Shown: piece after piece, positions 1-11,299 of the stretch
How the letters are laid out: each line of letters begins with the position of its first letter
Numbering within the stretch: position 1 is the first letter of the stretch
Source of the DNA: Globodera rostochiensis
Taxonomy: Eukaryota > Nematoda > Chromadorea > Rhabditida > Heteroderidae
Assembly: GCA_018350325.1 (NCBI GenBank)
Contig: JAEVLN010000001.1
Location: 5,795,254 to 5,859,253 of the forward strand
Length of the DNA: 64,000 nucleotides
Reading direction: 5' to 3'
Position numbers and translations under genes: made by a program
The notes under the pieces: model-generated
The model's input: only the letters and a program-made list of their open reading frames with translations
Told to the model about the DNA's origin: nothing
The model's database searches: none

Positions 1-841
1 TTAATATTGTTTTATTAAATTTGTTTTGGCGTTATGGACTTGAAGAGATTTTAAATGGGTTAAAAGCGTTTTGTAAGACTTGCGTCTGAACTTAGAAAAT
101 TGAATTTTTTATTGCAAATAATATATAAAGCGTTCTGCATTTCCGCTTTAGATCAGCCTGGACGACGACAGGGTCAAGCAGTACTCCATTTGCTCCAGCA
201 CAACATCATGCGCGGGCGGGCGCGGTGGCCAAAGGCCAGCCCAGTCAGTTTGAGCTGCTTCGTGTGCTTGCTTACATCGCTCGGAAAGCGGGTTGGAGCT
301 GTTCGGAGAGAGATGGAAAGCATGCACTGAACTCAGTTTATTAATTTTGCAATAGTACACGCTGAAAGGCCGTTAGAAAAAAGGATTTTTTTGCATATTA
401 GTCCGAAATAATGTTTGAATCATTTAGCATTTTTTTAGACATCAATCAGAGGACCCGTTCACGGTGATCGAATTGCGTGGCGTGTGCAGGGACGGCACAT
501 TTTTTCAGGTTTATCCATTTAAATTGTTTCCAAATATCGGATAACCGTTGCGTGGGTGTCGGGGGGAGGGCGACTTTTGTGTCTGCAGTAATGGCCGAAA
601 CACTTAAAAAAAAGAAAAAAAATAAATGTTTGGCGTGGAGTACTGCACTGATGAGGCCAGCTCCACGCCAAACGCTTTTACGGAAACATAAAAATATTTA
701 TTATATTTCGGGGTGAGGCATTTAGCGGGCGCATGCAACAGCAACACCAATCTGGTGATGAGCACGCGAGTTCAACTTTTTCAGGCTGTAGGTTTGTTTT
801 TAAGAGTTTTTTTATGTTTTTTATCTTTATTTTTATAGGGG
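1..841. other. Left edge, no assignable gene
   Basis: I see no gene I can support here. Short open stretches occur around 150-330 and 430-520, the second ending in a good splice acceptor-like TTTTTTCAG. None shows a recognisable domain. They may belong to the unidentified exons further right. Confidence 0.3.
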
Positions 842-1601
842 CATCGCTTCCGTCCTCATGCCGTCGACCGACATGGACAGCGACGGGCGGTTGAAATGCA
901 GGTTTGTACCCAGTGAATTTGACGGCATTTTGCCGGCACATTTTGTTCCACGTGTCAATTTTCTTTTTTGAAGAAACCAAGTTTTAGGAAAAAAAAGTTA
1001 GGTGGCAATAATCATTTAATTCATTTTAATTTAGTGTGCCAGCAGAAATGTGCCGTTTTGGAGAGCGGTCCGTTTGGAGGACGGGCAGGCGATCGAATTG
1101 GAGCCAAACTACGCAAAAATGGGAAGAAGTCTTGCCGTTGTTTGTTTTCTTTTTCAGGTTTTTTTTTCAAATCATTTTTGGTTCAAACGGAATTCCCGTC
1201 CGGGCCTTACTCTCCAGAAACACAAAAAATCAAAAAATTTTAAAAACGTTTCATCATTTTTATTTTTCAAATAAATTTTTTCAAAATCCACAGGTCGTCG
1301 ACTTTTTGAGAATTTGTCCGCCACCATCGCCCTCCGATTTGCTTTCAAAATTTGTTAAATTGTTAAAAGTTTTTGGCTCCTTAACAAAATTTTCAGATTC
1401 TCCAACTTCCACAACAATACCACGGTTAATCATTTGGACTGGCGCATACACATCATGTTAATTGATGATGGCATTGTTTTTTATAACACCGACAAGCGCA
1501 ACAGAGTGTACCTAAGCAACCACCCACGCCATAGGAGTTGGACAGAGTGCGCCATGCACGCACAAAGCGATTTGAGATTCGTATGGGCGGGGCCTTTTTA
1601 A
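842..1601 (+). CDS. Possible exons of an unidentified gene
   Basis: Several exon-like blocks on the plus strand are bounded by AG/GT signals: about 842-901, 1033-1140, 1293-1355 and 1398-1601. The last is the most convincing: after a TTTTCAG acceptor it stays open for about 67 codons to a TAA at 1599-1601 and includes the residues LIDDGIVFYNTDKRNRVYLS, which read like real protein. I could not join the blocks in one consistent frame and recognise no family. It could be the 3' part of a rapidly evolving nematode gene or a decayed copy. No function is proposed. Confidence 0.25.
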
Positions 1602-2003
1602 AAATAATTAACCCGAAAAAATTACTATACTTATTAGGTATACGGAATTTGTTTATTTATTTTTTTAATTTACTATCCCTCTATACTCTACCCTCTACTC
1701 CGTTATTTTTTTGAAATTTTTATGGGTACGGCATTTTAAAGCCAACAAAAAAAAGTATAGCCAACAGAATTCTGAAAATTGGTGGTCATCGGATTAGATT
1801 TTTAGCCCATATAACAAAAATGAATTAGCGATCCCCATTCTTTAGAATTGCCCAATATTTGAAATGTACATTAAGATCTTTATTACAAAAATAATATGAC
1901 CAAAACAAAAGAATAAGTGATACAAGCAAAGTTGCGATCTGAGCGAAGACCGTTTTTCAGATACGGTTATAAAGCAAGAAGACGGAAAAGATCATTATGA
2001 ATT
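1602..2003. other. AT-rich spacer
   Basis: AT-rich DNA between the unidentified plus-strand exons and the end of the Arp2 gene. No coding or repeat signal was seen. It probably holds the Arp2 3' end, because Arp2 is read from the right. Confidence 0.4.
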
Positions 2004-4039
2004 TCATTTGACGCCGAGTTTTTTTCTCATGCAGTGGTGCAGTCCCTTCTCTTCCCATTCGAGTTTTGTTATCCAAAAGTCCTAAAATGGTTTTAATCAA
2101 CCCGTAAGTGCTGAACGTTCGTAGGTGACGGGGTGGGGTGGTACAGTTTGAGAAATTTAATACAAAGTCTTGTCTATGGTTCCAAAATGGACATATGAAG
2201 GTCCTTCCCTTGTTAGACCATTTATTATAAAAGTCCCAACAAAAATGTACAGTTCACCCAATGGACTCCCCCCCCCCCCTCTCTGCTGACCGTTTCCTGA
2301 TCACGCATCAAATGGGCCAACACGGCACCACCCAAAAAAACCATGTGCTTTCTCTGTGGCGTCGCTTCAATTTTGATTTTGAACTTCTAAAATGTATACA
2401 AAATTCATGGGTTTGCGTTGTTATGCCTGCCTGAAAGGATTCCGGATTTCCTCTGAGCACACGTTCCAGATAAAGTTGCTTAAGCTCCCGTTCAAGCCGG
2501 GAGGGGAAACCGGGATACATTGTGGTGCCGCCGGAAAGAACGATATGTTTGTAGAACTCAAGTCGGGTGTCTGAAAAGTCAGTCCAGATGAGTTTTCGAA
2601 CCTAATTCAACCAATGTCCGCCGATTGAATGACACTGAACAGAAGTTCGGACAGTCCGAGCTTCTCCACGTTGATCAGATGCGGCTGAAACAACACTTCG
2701 GGAGCCTCGAAGCGTTCTCCGCCAAGTTTGATTACGCGTCCGTCGGGGAGCTGTTTTAAGAATGCAAATTCTTAGAAGTACTCTCAAAAATTGCAGAAAG
2801 AACCGTATACGATTCGGTGAGAATCGTGGTCTCCAGGGCCAACCGCTGCTCTTGTTCCACGTCGTATCTGAAAACGAAAAATGAATGGCCAAAACAGAAG
2901 CAGTCACTAACGCCACGTAACAATGCTTCTCCTTCAGCTGTCGCACGGTCTCAAAGTCGGCTGAGTGATTAAACGCGTACCCACGGAGCAAAAGTAACTG
3001 GAAAAAAACAAACGAAATTGACTTTCTGTCTGGATGTATTGAAAATTGAGGAGGTTGAGGGAATGGTTCAGTTTCGCAGAACATCCCAAACAAAACAAAC
3101 ACACACAGCACACCTTTATCAAGTAGCGAGTGATATCTCTGCCCGCGACGTCCAACCGTTTTGTGAGGTGGTTGAGAGCAAAGCCCTCGAAAACAGGGCA
3201 AATGTGCGTGACGCCATCGCCGCTGTCCACCACCACCCCGGTTAAAAAACCCTGCGCGTAGAGAGACAAAACGGCCTTAAACAATTGTTTGAGGTGGATT
3301 TACAGGCACCAAATGGACGTCCCGATGGTACCTGGATCGCTATGTAAACGGCGTGGAATCCGTACTGTTCAAACATAACCTTTAAAAATACAAATGTTTT
3401 TAGTAGTAATTAATTTGACTTTGACCCACTTGGAACATTTTCTCGCGGTTACTGTTCGGGTTAAGTGGAGGTTCAGTCAGCAACAATTTGCACTCTTTGG
3501 CGTCAATGTTAAGCTTTTCCGGCCCAAATGTGTAGTCCCAAAGATGGCCCATGTCGTCCCAATTCCTCACAATGCCATTCTCCATCGGATAGTTCACGTC
3601 CAGCATGTGCCGTAACTCCGAGCACTCTTCGCCAACCATCAAATCCTACAAAATATAAGAATACATCCAGAGCCTGAACACCAAAAATGGGCAAAAACTG
3701 AGAGCAACTCTAGAGTTCTTCTGATACCATTCCGACCAGGAATATTCCACTACCTTTATCTGAATGTTGTTCACCAGTTGTTGCTGAGACCTGACCAACG
3801 GTCTTCCGACAGCAGACGGAAAGATGAAACCTTTTAACGCTTTTTACATTTTCAGCTTCGGATTATACCACCCACTTGGAAAATTGGCGCCCGCATATCC
3901 ACACTTGACGAACTGTCGGCAATGGTTGGGACATGCACTGACTGTGAGCGGGACCCCAATCGGACCAACCCGTCCGACCAACCCAACTCACCCCGGTTCC
4001 GTTGTCAACTACGATTACTTTCCTTCCATTCGCGTCCAT
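2004..4039 (-). CDS. arx-2: Actin-related protein 2 (Arp2/3 complex subunit)
   Basis: Arp2 is an actin-fold subunit of the Arp2/3 complex, which nucleates branched actin filaments in the cytoplasm. The start [16 protein letters not shown] at 4039 matches the Arp2 N-terminus and its phosphate-binding loop. Later exons give [15 protein letters not shown], the second nucleotide loop [25 protein letters not shown] and [18 protein letters not shown], then [20 protein letters not shown] near 2500 and [14 protein letters not shown] near 2330. The last exon (about 2004-2080) restores the C-terminus [13 protein letters not shown]; a pure C run at 2269-2278 lies in the intron before it. About nine short introns. 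An acceptor-like ATATCAG lies about 14 bases upstream of the start, which would suit trans-splicing. All expected blocks are present and it looks intact. Confidence 0.95.
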
Positions 4040-4326
4040 TTAGTTGTGATTACTGATATTAAAAGATTAAACGAAAGTGCGGTTACGGTCATTACTCCAA
4101 AGATACTTTATGTGACAGCTGAACATTTGTGAATTCCATCAGCAAATCGAATGCAATAATCCAATCAATAAAATGTGAAATTGGCAAATGATGGCGATTA
4201 AATCAACCAATCCGGCGTGAACCAAGAACACAACAAAACAAAGCAGGAATAGAAAAAAGCAACTTGAAAGTGAACTAGAGAAGGATCAATGATCAAACCA
4301 AAAGACCAATCACACTCAAAAGCCCG

Positions 4327-6960
4327 TCAGAATCTGTCACATTTCCAGTCAAAAGTCTGTTTTTCGACGAGCCGAAAGAAAATTCCATCTTTAATGCTCA
4401 TCAGCTGATCGAACGTGCCCAATTCGGCCACTGTTCCTTTGTCCAGGACGACAATTTGGTCGGCATGTTTGATAGTGGACAGTCGATGAGCGATGATCAG
4501 CACGGTTTGACCGCTCTTAACCAGCAAGGCATCCAACGCTTTCCTCACCTAAACGATTGATCGGAAGATTGGATTATTTGGGCTAAATGGGACCCACGAG
4601 AAATTCACTCGTCGCATCAAGAGCACTCGTCGCTTCAGTCCAAAATTAAGAGGCATGGCTTCTGTAATAAAGATGGAATGGACCATTTCAAAATTGTTGG
4701 ACACTGGTCGATAAACTCACCTTAATCAGTGCGCGGGCAATTGCAATTCGCTGTCGCTGTCCCCCGCTCAACATTGAGGAGCCGTGCTCGCCCAGCAAAG
4801 TGTCAAATCCGTTAGGGAAACTTTGGATGAAATCAAAACAATTCGCTTGCTCCGCAACTTCACTGAGCTATATGGGATAATATAATTATTCCTTTCGATT
4901 ATTGGAAAAGTGGAATAAAACCTCCTCATCCGTAATTAAATGGCTGTTCTCCACGCCATACAAAATGTTGTCACGGATTGAAGTGGAGAAGAGAATGGGC
5001 TCTTGACTGACCGTTCCGATCATCTTTCGCCACGCTTAATCAATCCAAAATGTTAAAGGCAAAAACTAAATCCCCTCACCTGTTAAGTCCAATTGTCTTA
5101 AATCGATGTCATCGATCATTATTCGACCTGCCGTTGGACTGTAAAGCCTGAACTTGTTTTACCCATTTAAAATCGGTTGAATCAATGATATAAATACCGA
5201 AGTAATAAATGAGCAATCGTCGATTTGCCGCTTCCCGAAGGGCCCACAATAGCAGTCACCGAGGCTTTGGGAATTCGGAAGGTAATGCCGTTAAAAATGG
5301 ATTCTCTGCTCGGGTAGGCAAAGGCGATGGATTCGAATCGGATTTCCTTTTGCAGATCGCTGATCACAAGACCGCCTAAAATATTTGATTTAAAACTAAC
5401 AAAAACAAAACACACGCCTTCAATAGGAATTGTCGGCTTTTCATCACGGAGTTCGAAAAGGCGAGCTGAAGCACCCAAACCGCGCATTAACTCTGTGTAG
5501 AATTGCTGCAAATTGGAAATGCCAGAGGAGCAGAGGACGGAGTATATCATAAAGGCAGAAAGGTCCCCGTAGGACAAAGTGCCCTCAGCTATCAGCACAC
5601 TGCCATAGTAAAGAATCGAAGTGAGTGCGGAGTAACCGATGAATTGGTAAGCTGAACAACACCCATAAGCAAAACAAAAAGGAAGGAACTTAGGTAATTA
5701 CCCGCCAAACATAAGTCCCTTCGTCATGCCCTCCTTTTTTGAAATTGACCAAATTTCCAGAATTTTGTTCTTGTACGTTTGAAGTTCCTTTCCTTCAGCT
5801 GAAAATATTCTTACTGTCCTAACATTTGAAAGACGCTCAGTAGCCAACTGAAAATAAGGGATTAGCTCCAAAGAATAGACGCTGTGGACCTGGTTGGTGT
5901 TGCTCACGGCTTCTTGCATTTGCAAGGTGTAAAGTCTTTGCAGTTTGCCAAACTTATAAATTGACACGACAACGAATGGAATGACAACGGAGCCCATAAT
6001 GGACAGGTCGGGTGAGGTGTAAATCTAAAATGGAAATTCAACCAAAAGCACATCAATTGACACTAAACAGGAATTACCATCAGTCCAACAGAACCAAGAC
6101 ATGTGAAAAGTGCGCGGACGCCTTCGCTAAGATTTGAGGAAACCGAATTTCCGACGAGAAACGCATCAGAGGAGAGACGACTCACAATCTCACCAACTTT
6201 GTTCCGGTCGAAGAATGCCATGTCCTGCCGAAGAACCGAATTGAACACTTTCGTCCGTAAGTCGTTCACAATCAGTTGGCCTATAGAAAAATGAACCGAT
6301 CGCATTTTTTATGAATCTGTTAAAAAAACTGCACTGTCCGTGCACTATTTATGCGCATCCCTTTAATACTAATTCTATGGGACACATCCAACAAAAGTGG
6401 AGAAATTCAAAACCGACCAGCCGTGTGCATCAGATACGCCCGCGCACCAATAGTCACAGCACCGACAACAACCAGGGCCAGTAGAGCCACAATGTTATCT
6501 TAATTTGAAAATCACAAAAGATCAAAACAACGGTTCAGACCTTTGAAGAAATGGGCAATCCTCGAAGTTAAACTCGAATCCGATGGGGTTTTGTCTTTTT
6601 TTTCATCGATGAGTTTGCCGAGAAGTCGTGGAAGTGAAAGAAAAATCGCAGAACTGACGCAAAGGCAGCAAAGACCCGCTAAAGAATTAAGATTAAAAAG
6701 AAAACAGAGAGATAATTCATACCGAAAATGCGCCTTTTGTGAGGGTATGCAAGTCTGGCGATTTCGCGAAGATCTCTCAGCGTGAGATCTTTGAAATGCT
6801 TTGGCGGTCTTTTGTTCTCCGCACTACCAAAACTTCTGCGAAATTCGACCTTGAATTCGTTCTTCGGAAACAGCAATCGGACTCGAGAAGTTCGCTGCGA
6901 CAGCGAGCGCCAGGACAGAAATCGTGCCGAAAAACCTGAAGAATGTACAAGCGTAAGCAT
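4327..6960 (-). CDS. ABCB10-like mitochondrial ABC half transporter, frameshifted at Walker B
   Basis: A half transporter with one six-helix membrane domain followed by one ATPase domain, closest to ABCB10 of the mitochondrial inner membrane (HAF family in nematodes). The start chosen at 6960 lies one base after a GTGCAG acceptor. It gives a basic, serine-rich N-terminus ([20 protein letters not shown]) suited to mitochondrial import. The membrane domain includes [19 protein letters not shown] and [14 protein letters not shown]. The ATPase domain has Walker [10 protein letters not shown] near 5240, signature [15 protein letters not shown] near 4750 and the H-loop IIAHRLST near 4495. One extra base at 4637 breaks the frame just after KPCLLILD in Walker B, and the next frame continues [13 protein letters not shown]. 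As written the protein stops there. This is either a sequence error or a recent inactivation. The stop codon is at 4327. Confidence 0.88.
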
Positions 6961-7192
6961 CCTGCACATAAAATGATAAGCATCGCAACACGCTTGCAAT
7001 GCTCGCTTAAGTTTTACCTTGAACTGGAAGACGGAATTGTGTGAAACATCGGCATGCAACTAAGGCAGTGAAGTTCATGATGAATTTCTTATTTTGCTTC
7101 AAACGAATGATCGGTTTACATATTGGGTAGAGCTTAATGATTGAAAGACAACCAAGTAGGTAAGTCATTATAGCATTTAGAGAATATGGCAT

Positions 7193-8452
7193 TTAAACAA
7201 TATAATTAATTAACAAATTCGTCCAAAAATGGTAACCGAGAGTTTGTTTGTGATTGATTGGGCTACGTAATAGAAATGTATGGGGGGAATTTTGTGCGAA
7301 TCTTCTGTGGCTTCTGTTCGCATCGGTTAAGCAACTGCTAATGATGAAGAAGGGGAAAAGCGCGCCAAAAACACATCCGTTGATGAAGAAATTGCCCGAG
7401 AATGAAGTGGCGAGAGTGAGTATGGTGCCGAACCCGAGGTGGAAAGGCCACCTACGCTCAATCAGAAAGAGTCGGGAATTCTAAAAAGTGGTAGGGAAAT
7501 GCAGCAAAATGTTATAAGTAAAAAGACTGACCAAAGTTACTCCGTTGCTCATCCAAATGTAATCAAAACTGTACAAAGAATGGAGTAGGGACATGTACAT
7601 AAAGCCGAGGCTAAAAGCTACAACAGTAAAATATTCTAAATGCAGCAACGGGTCACCAATTTGACAGTAATTGGCACTTCGATGTTGATGATTATCATCG
7701 CTTGGAGCAGAAAGATGAGTTCAAGAAAAATGGCGTGAACAAAATCGGATGCGGCATGTGACAAATCCGTTATTTTCTGGCCAAATTGACCACGATATTT
7801 GAGCGCTGCACTCGCAACATCGGCAAACCAAAGAATCTGAAGAGTATAAAGATTAGGCCCACCCATAACAACCAGTGAACATCTCTCACCGACAAAAGCC
7901 GCACTGTAATGAAAATTGGGACGAGAACTAACGAGCCCAAATATTCGATGAATTTTGAGAAGAGAGACGGTCCAATCAAGTCGATGAAGAGAGTCAAAGC
8001 AAGAACTATCAGAACAGAGGCGATGTTCACAAAAATACACTAAAAAAGTTAATTGTCGGATTCCATTGTCTCAAATTGTGTAATGAATAATTCAAAGAAT
8101 AGCGAACTAAAAACATGAAATGCCTATAAAGTGTCGCACTTACTCTGAGAACGCGTTTTGGAGTCGAATTTCTATCCGCAATTTCAGGTTGCACGGATTT
8201 GCCAAATTTCTTATCATGTTCTTGTTGCCGTCGATTTTCCAGCACAGTTTGATGTACATTAGAGACATTTTGTTGAAATCTTTTTTGATGATCCGCTTTC
8301 TTAAAAATTCTAGTTAATTTGCAAATAACAAACAAGCACAAAAAACTTACAATATTACTCCTTGGTGGGTTGTCGATTTTGTGTAAAACAATAAAGCCTT
8401 GTAATGAAGCAACTAACCCATTAAAATATTCTGCAGCAGCCGCGCGAAGCAT
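7193..8452 (-). CDS. epg-4: EI24/EPG-4-like ER membrane protein (autophagy)
   Basis: EI24 (etoposide-induced 2.4; EPG-4 in C. elegans) is a multi-pass endoplasmic-reticulum protein needed for autophagosome maturation. The order matches the family: N-terminus MLRAAAAEYFNGLVASLQG, a charged stretch rich in Q, R and K, then a first membrane region (NIASVLIVLALTLFIDLIG). Next come ILWFADVASAALKYRGQ, the long hydrophobic FLELIFLLQAMIIINIEVPI and the family hallmark MSLLHSLYSFDYIWMSNG. Near 7440-7340 it reads HLGFGTILTLATSFSG, then NGCVFGALFPFFIISS. Five or six exons with consistent phases (for example a TTTTTAAG acceptor near 8293). The last tail of about 40 residues is less conserved, so the stop at 7193 is less certain. 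It is followed 232 bases later by the ABC transporter on the same strand. Confidence 0.85.
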
Positions 8453-9389
8453 TTGTTCTAATTTTCATACGTACTTCATTTACAAACTAAACAAATCATC
8501 AAAATAAAAAAATGCTGCTGAAAAGGGTCACGCGTAAAAAATTAGGCAAATCGGTGTTTTTATCAAAATTTCTTGTTTTCGAAGTGCGACTAACTCGATT
8601 TCTGCTGTAATTTCTCTTTTTTGATGACATAACGCCAACGGTCAATGCCAATTTAATTGCAATTTCCTGCGTTAAGTTATAGTATACACATCTGTCAGAC
8701 AACAACTGTGATTTTCGTAATTTAATGCAAATTTTGGAAATTAAATTTTCTGAACCGGTTTCAAAAAAACCGATTTAAATATTTAAATGCTTTACCTAAA
8801 TTATTCTTTTTTGAGGCTTAGAAAACATATAGAAGCGATTTAGTCATTTTACCAGAAACTTAAATCGACTCAAAACGCGGCTTAAAGGCTTTGCCGTACA
8901 AAATTCTTGATCAAAAATTCGGTTTCAGCACCAAAACAAAATTAGAAGTGTTTTTAGAAGGAATATATGAATTCGGCTCATTGGATCTTTTGTCCGATTT
9001 TGGCATCATGCGATCGGACCTTTTGGCCTTTTCCAAGCGATCGGACCTTTTGGCCTTTTCCAAGCGATCGGACCGTTTGCTCTTTTCCAAGCGATCAGAC
9101 CTTTTGTCCATTTCCTAGCGATCGGACCTTTTGTCCTTTTCCAAACAAATTGAATCAAAACTTCAAAATTTTGTCCCAACCCCCCCCCCCTTCCTCCCCC
9201 TAAGTAAAGCAGAATTTGCAACCACAAAAAACATGTATTCTTGACAAATTCGAAAAACGGCAAATTTTTCAAAATTTTTCAACAAAAATGTTAAAAAAGA
9301 AAACATTTGAGTTTTAACGAATTTGTTAACACAGTAATCACTGTCTCAATCATCATCTGACGCACCAGCAACGTTAATCTTCAAGGACG
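8453..9389. other. AT-rich spacer with a 27-bp repeat
   Basis: Intergenic DNA between the divergently read EI24-like gene and the PP1-like gene, so it should hold both promoters. It is AT-rich and contains the 27-bp tandem repeat listed separately and a C run at about 9181-9190. Reading frames through the repeat exist on both strands but look like low-complexity accidents. Confidence 0.5.
9010..9144. repeat. 27-bp tandem repeat, about five copies
   Basis: The unit begins GCGATCGGACCTTTT and continues with a TTTTCC-rich half. Copies start at 9010, 9037, 9064, 9091 and 9118. Copies differ by one to four bases. The unit is nine codons long, so it stays open in several frames. It lies about 250 bases upstream of the PP1-like start codon. 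Confidence 0.9.
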
Positions 9390-10785
9390 ATGGAAGAACC
9401 TGCGCCCCTAAACGATGGGGAATTGGACGCAATTATCGCGAAAGTACAGATGGCCTCTGCTCAGGAGTTCACTCAAAATGTGGGTGAATTGCTTTCCTCC
9501 TCAAAGACCGATCCACATTTTCAGGTTAGCCAGGAAGAGGTTGAACAGGTTTGCCTGACTACAATCAATCTACTCAAGAGACAACAAACACTCGTCGAGA
9601 TCACACCACCAGTCGTTGTCTGCGGTAACATTCATGGACAATTCACGGATCTCGAGCGAATTTTCGAAGCGCACGGCTTCCCACCAAACAAAAAATACCT
9701 CTTCCTCGGCGATTTCGTCGACAGAGGCCCACGAAGTCTTCAAACAGCACTGCTCCTCTTGTTGTACAATGTGAGGGTATCTGAATAATCTGAACGACAA
9801 CTTTTACGATTTAGGCCAGATATTTCCGATAATATTATTGTTTGGCGTTGGAAAATATGGATCTAAGCTCCCAGATCGAAATCACTCCCTTTAACCCGGT
9901 TTTTGAACGGTTTAAAAATGGTGAAAAATTGTGGTCCCTACAGAAAAATTCTTAAAAAAATTTTTACGATATTAAGGCCAGATACCCGGAAAGCTTTTAC
10001 GTCTTGCGCGGGCATCATGAGTGCTCTCGTGCAAATCAAGTGTGAGTTTACACATTCGAAATTTCTAGTCTTTATTTGGCATATTAAGTTATGGATTCTA
10101 CACTGAAATCCAACGCCGTTTTGGAGACACGAATTGCGAGCACATCTGGATGCTTTTTAATCAGACGTTTTCCTGGCTTCCGTACGTTGGACTAGTCGGA
10201 GGACGAATTCTGTGTAAGAATTATGGAACTAACTATTAATTTTTGTAAATTAAATCTTTTGTTCAGGCTTGCATGGCGGCATTTCGCCCATTATGCGCAG
10301 TCTGGATCAACTCCGTACTCTGCGACGTGGACTGCTCGATCCACCAAACCCATCAATGGAACTTGACATTCTTTTTGCAGATCCGGAACAAGGAGTTCGA
10401 GGTTTTCGTCCAAATCCACGGGGGTCTAGCATTGTATTCGGCGAGGAAGAGCTTACTCGAATCTGCAGGCAGCTCAGAATTAATATGGTTGTCCGCGCTC
10501 ATCAGGTCAGAAAATGCTTTTATCCTACTTCAACAAATTTCCAACTTTCAGTGCGTTTTTTCTGGAGCCGAATTTTTCGGCAATCGAAAACTCGTCACGT
10601 TGTTTTCCGCCCCCCGATACGAAGGGGAAAATAATATGGGTGCAACGCTTACGATTGACGAGAGCCCCGATTTCCGTTTCCGCTTTACTTTTCGTTTTTT
10701 TCACTCATCAAACACCGAAAATAACGACTTCATCCGAAGTGTTTACATGACATTACCGGGATACGATTTGCCACCGGTTTGTTGA
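9390..10785 (+). CDS. PP1-like serine/threonine phosphatase with altered active-site residues
   Basis: A member of the PPP phosphatase family. Five exons join in frame: 9390-9770, 9977-10041, 10089-10213, 10267-10505 and 10552 to the stop. Seen in order: CGNIHGQFTDL, GDFVDRG, VLRGHHECSR, YGFYTEIQRRF, LHGGIS, a VRAHQ motif, then LVTLFSAPRYEGENN. PP1 binds two metals through GDxHG, GDxVDRG, GNHE and two later histidines. Here the Asp of GDIHG is Asn and the Asn of GNHE is His, while GDFVDRG, HGG and RAHQ are intact. SAPNYCGE is also changed to SAPRYEGE. Nematodes carry many divergent, often male-biased PP1 relatives, so this may be a weak or dead phosphatase used as a scaffold. The final codons could instead splice near 10776 to an exon at about 10818. 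Confidence 0.85.
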
Positions 10786-10929
10786 GTTCGGATTCAGCAA
10801 AACGTTAACAATTTCAGAATCCCTGAACACTCAACGAAGGAAGAGGAATTTGACTCCGATTCAAGTAAATATTAGTCCATTTTAAGTGCATTTACTTCCT
10901 GAAAACCTTTAGCCTGGTTTAAATTGTTT

Positions 10930-11285
10930 ATGGATGAAGCAAATAAAAATTTTGACTCTAACAAACTGCACGAACTTGTGGTTAATTATTTGATGTTCAG
11001 CGGATTCAAAGAAGTAGGTGAAAGCATTCAGTTTTTCTGTTCCTAATGATTAATGCTGTTACTTGGGGTTGGGGCTTTCATTCTTTGAGCAACCTGAATT
11101 TTAAGCCGATTGAAGCGGAGAAGGGCGTCATTTATTCCCCCTCCCCATTTCTCCTTTTTAAAAGTATATTTGTGTTTGTACACAGATTCAATTCCGTTGA
11201 AGCGAATTGCGGACAGTCTCCTCAATCGCAATTTTGGCCGCTCCATTCGATATCGTCAGACACATTGGACAATTCGGAGATTCAA
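10930..11285 (+). pseudogene. LisH-like gene fragment
   Basis: An open block starting at 10930 reads KLHELVVNYLMFSGFKE, which resembles the LisH motif of GID8/RanBPM-type proteins (usually followed by a CTLH motif). A possible second exon follows a CACAG acceptor near 11187, but its frames do not join cleanly: the phase-compatible frame hits a stop at once. No C-terminal CRA region is present. It lies directly before the decayed RPC2 copy. I read it as a possible gene remnant; the family assignment is tentative. Confidence 0.35.
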
Positions 11286-11299
11286 GTGCGTCTTGCGCA

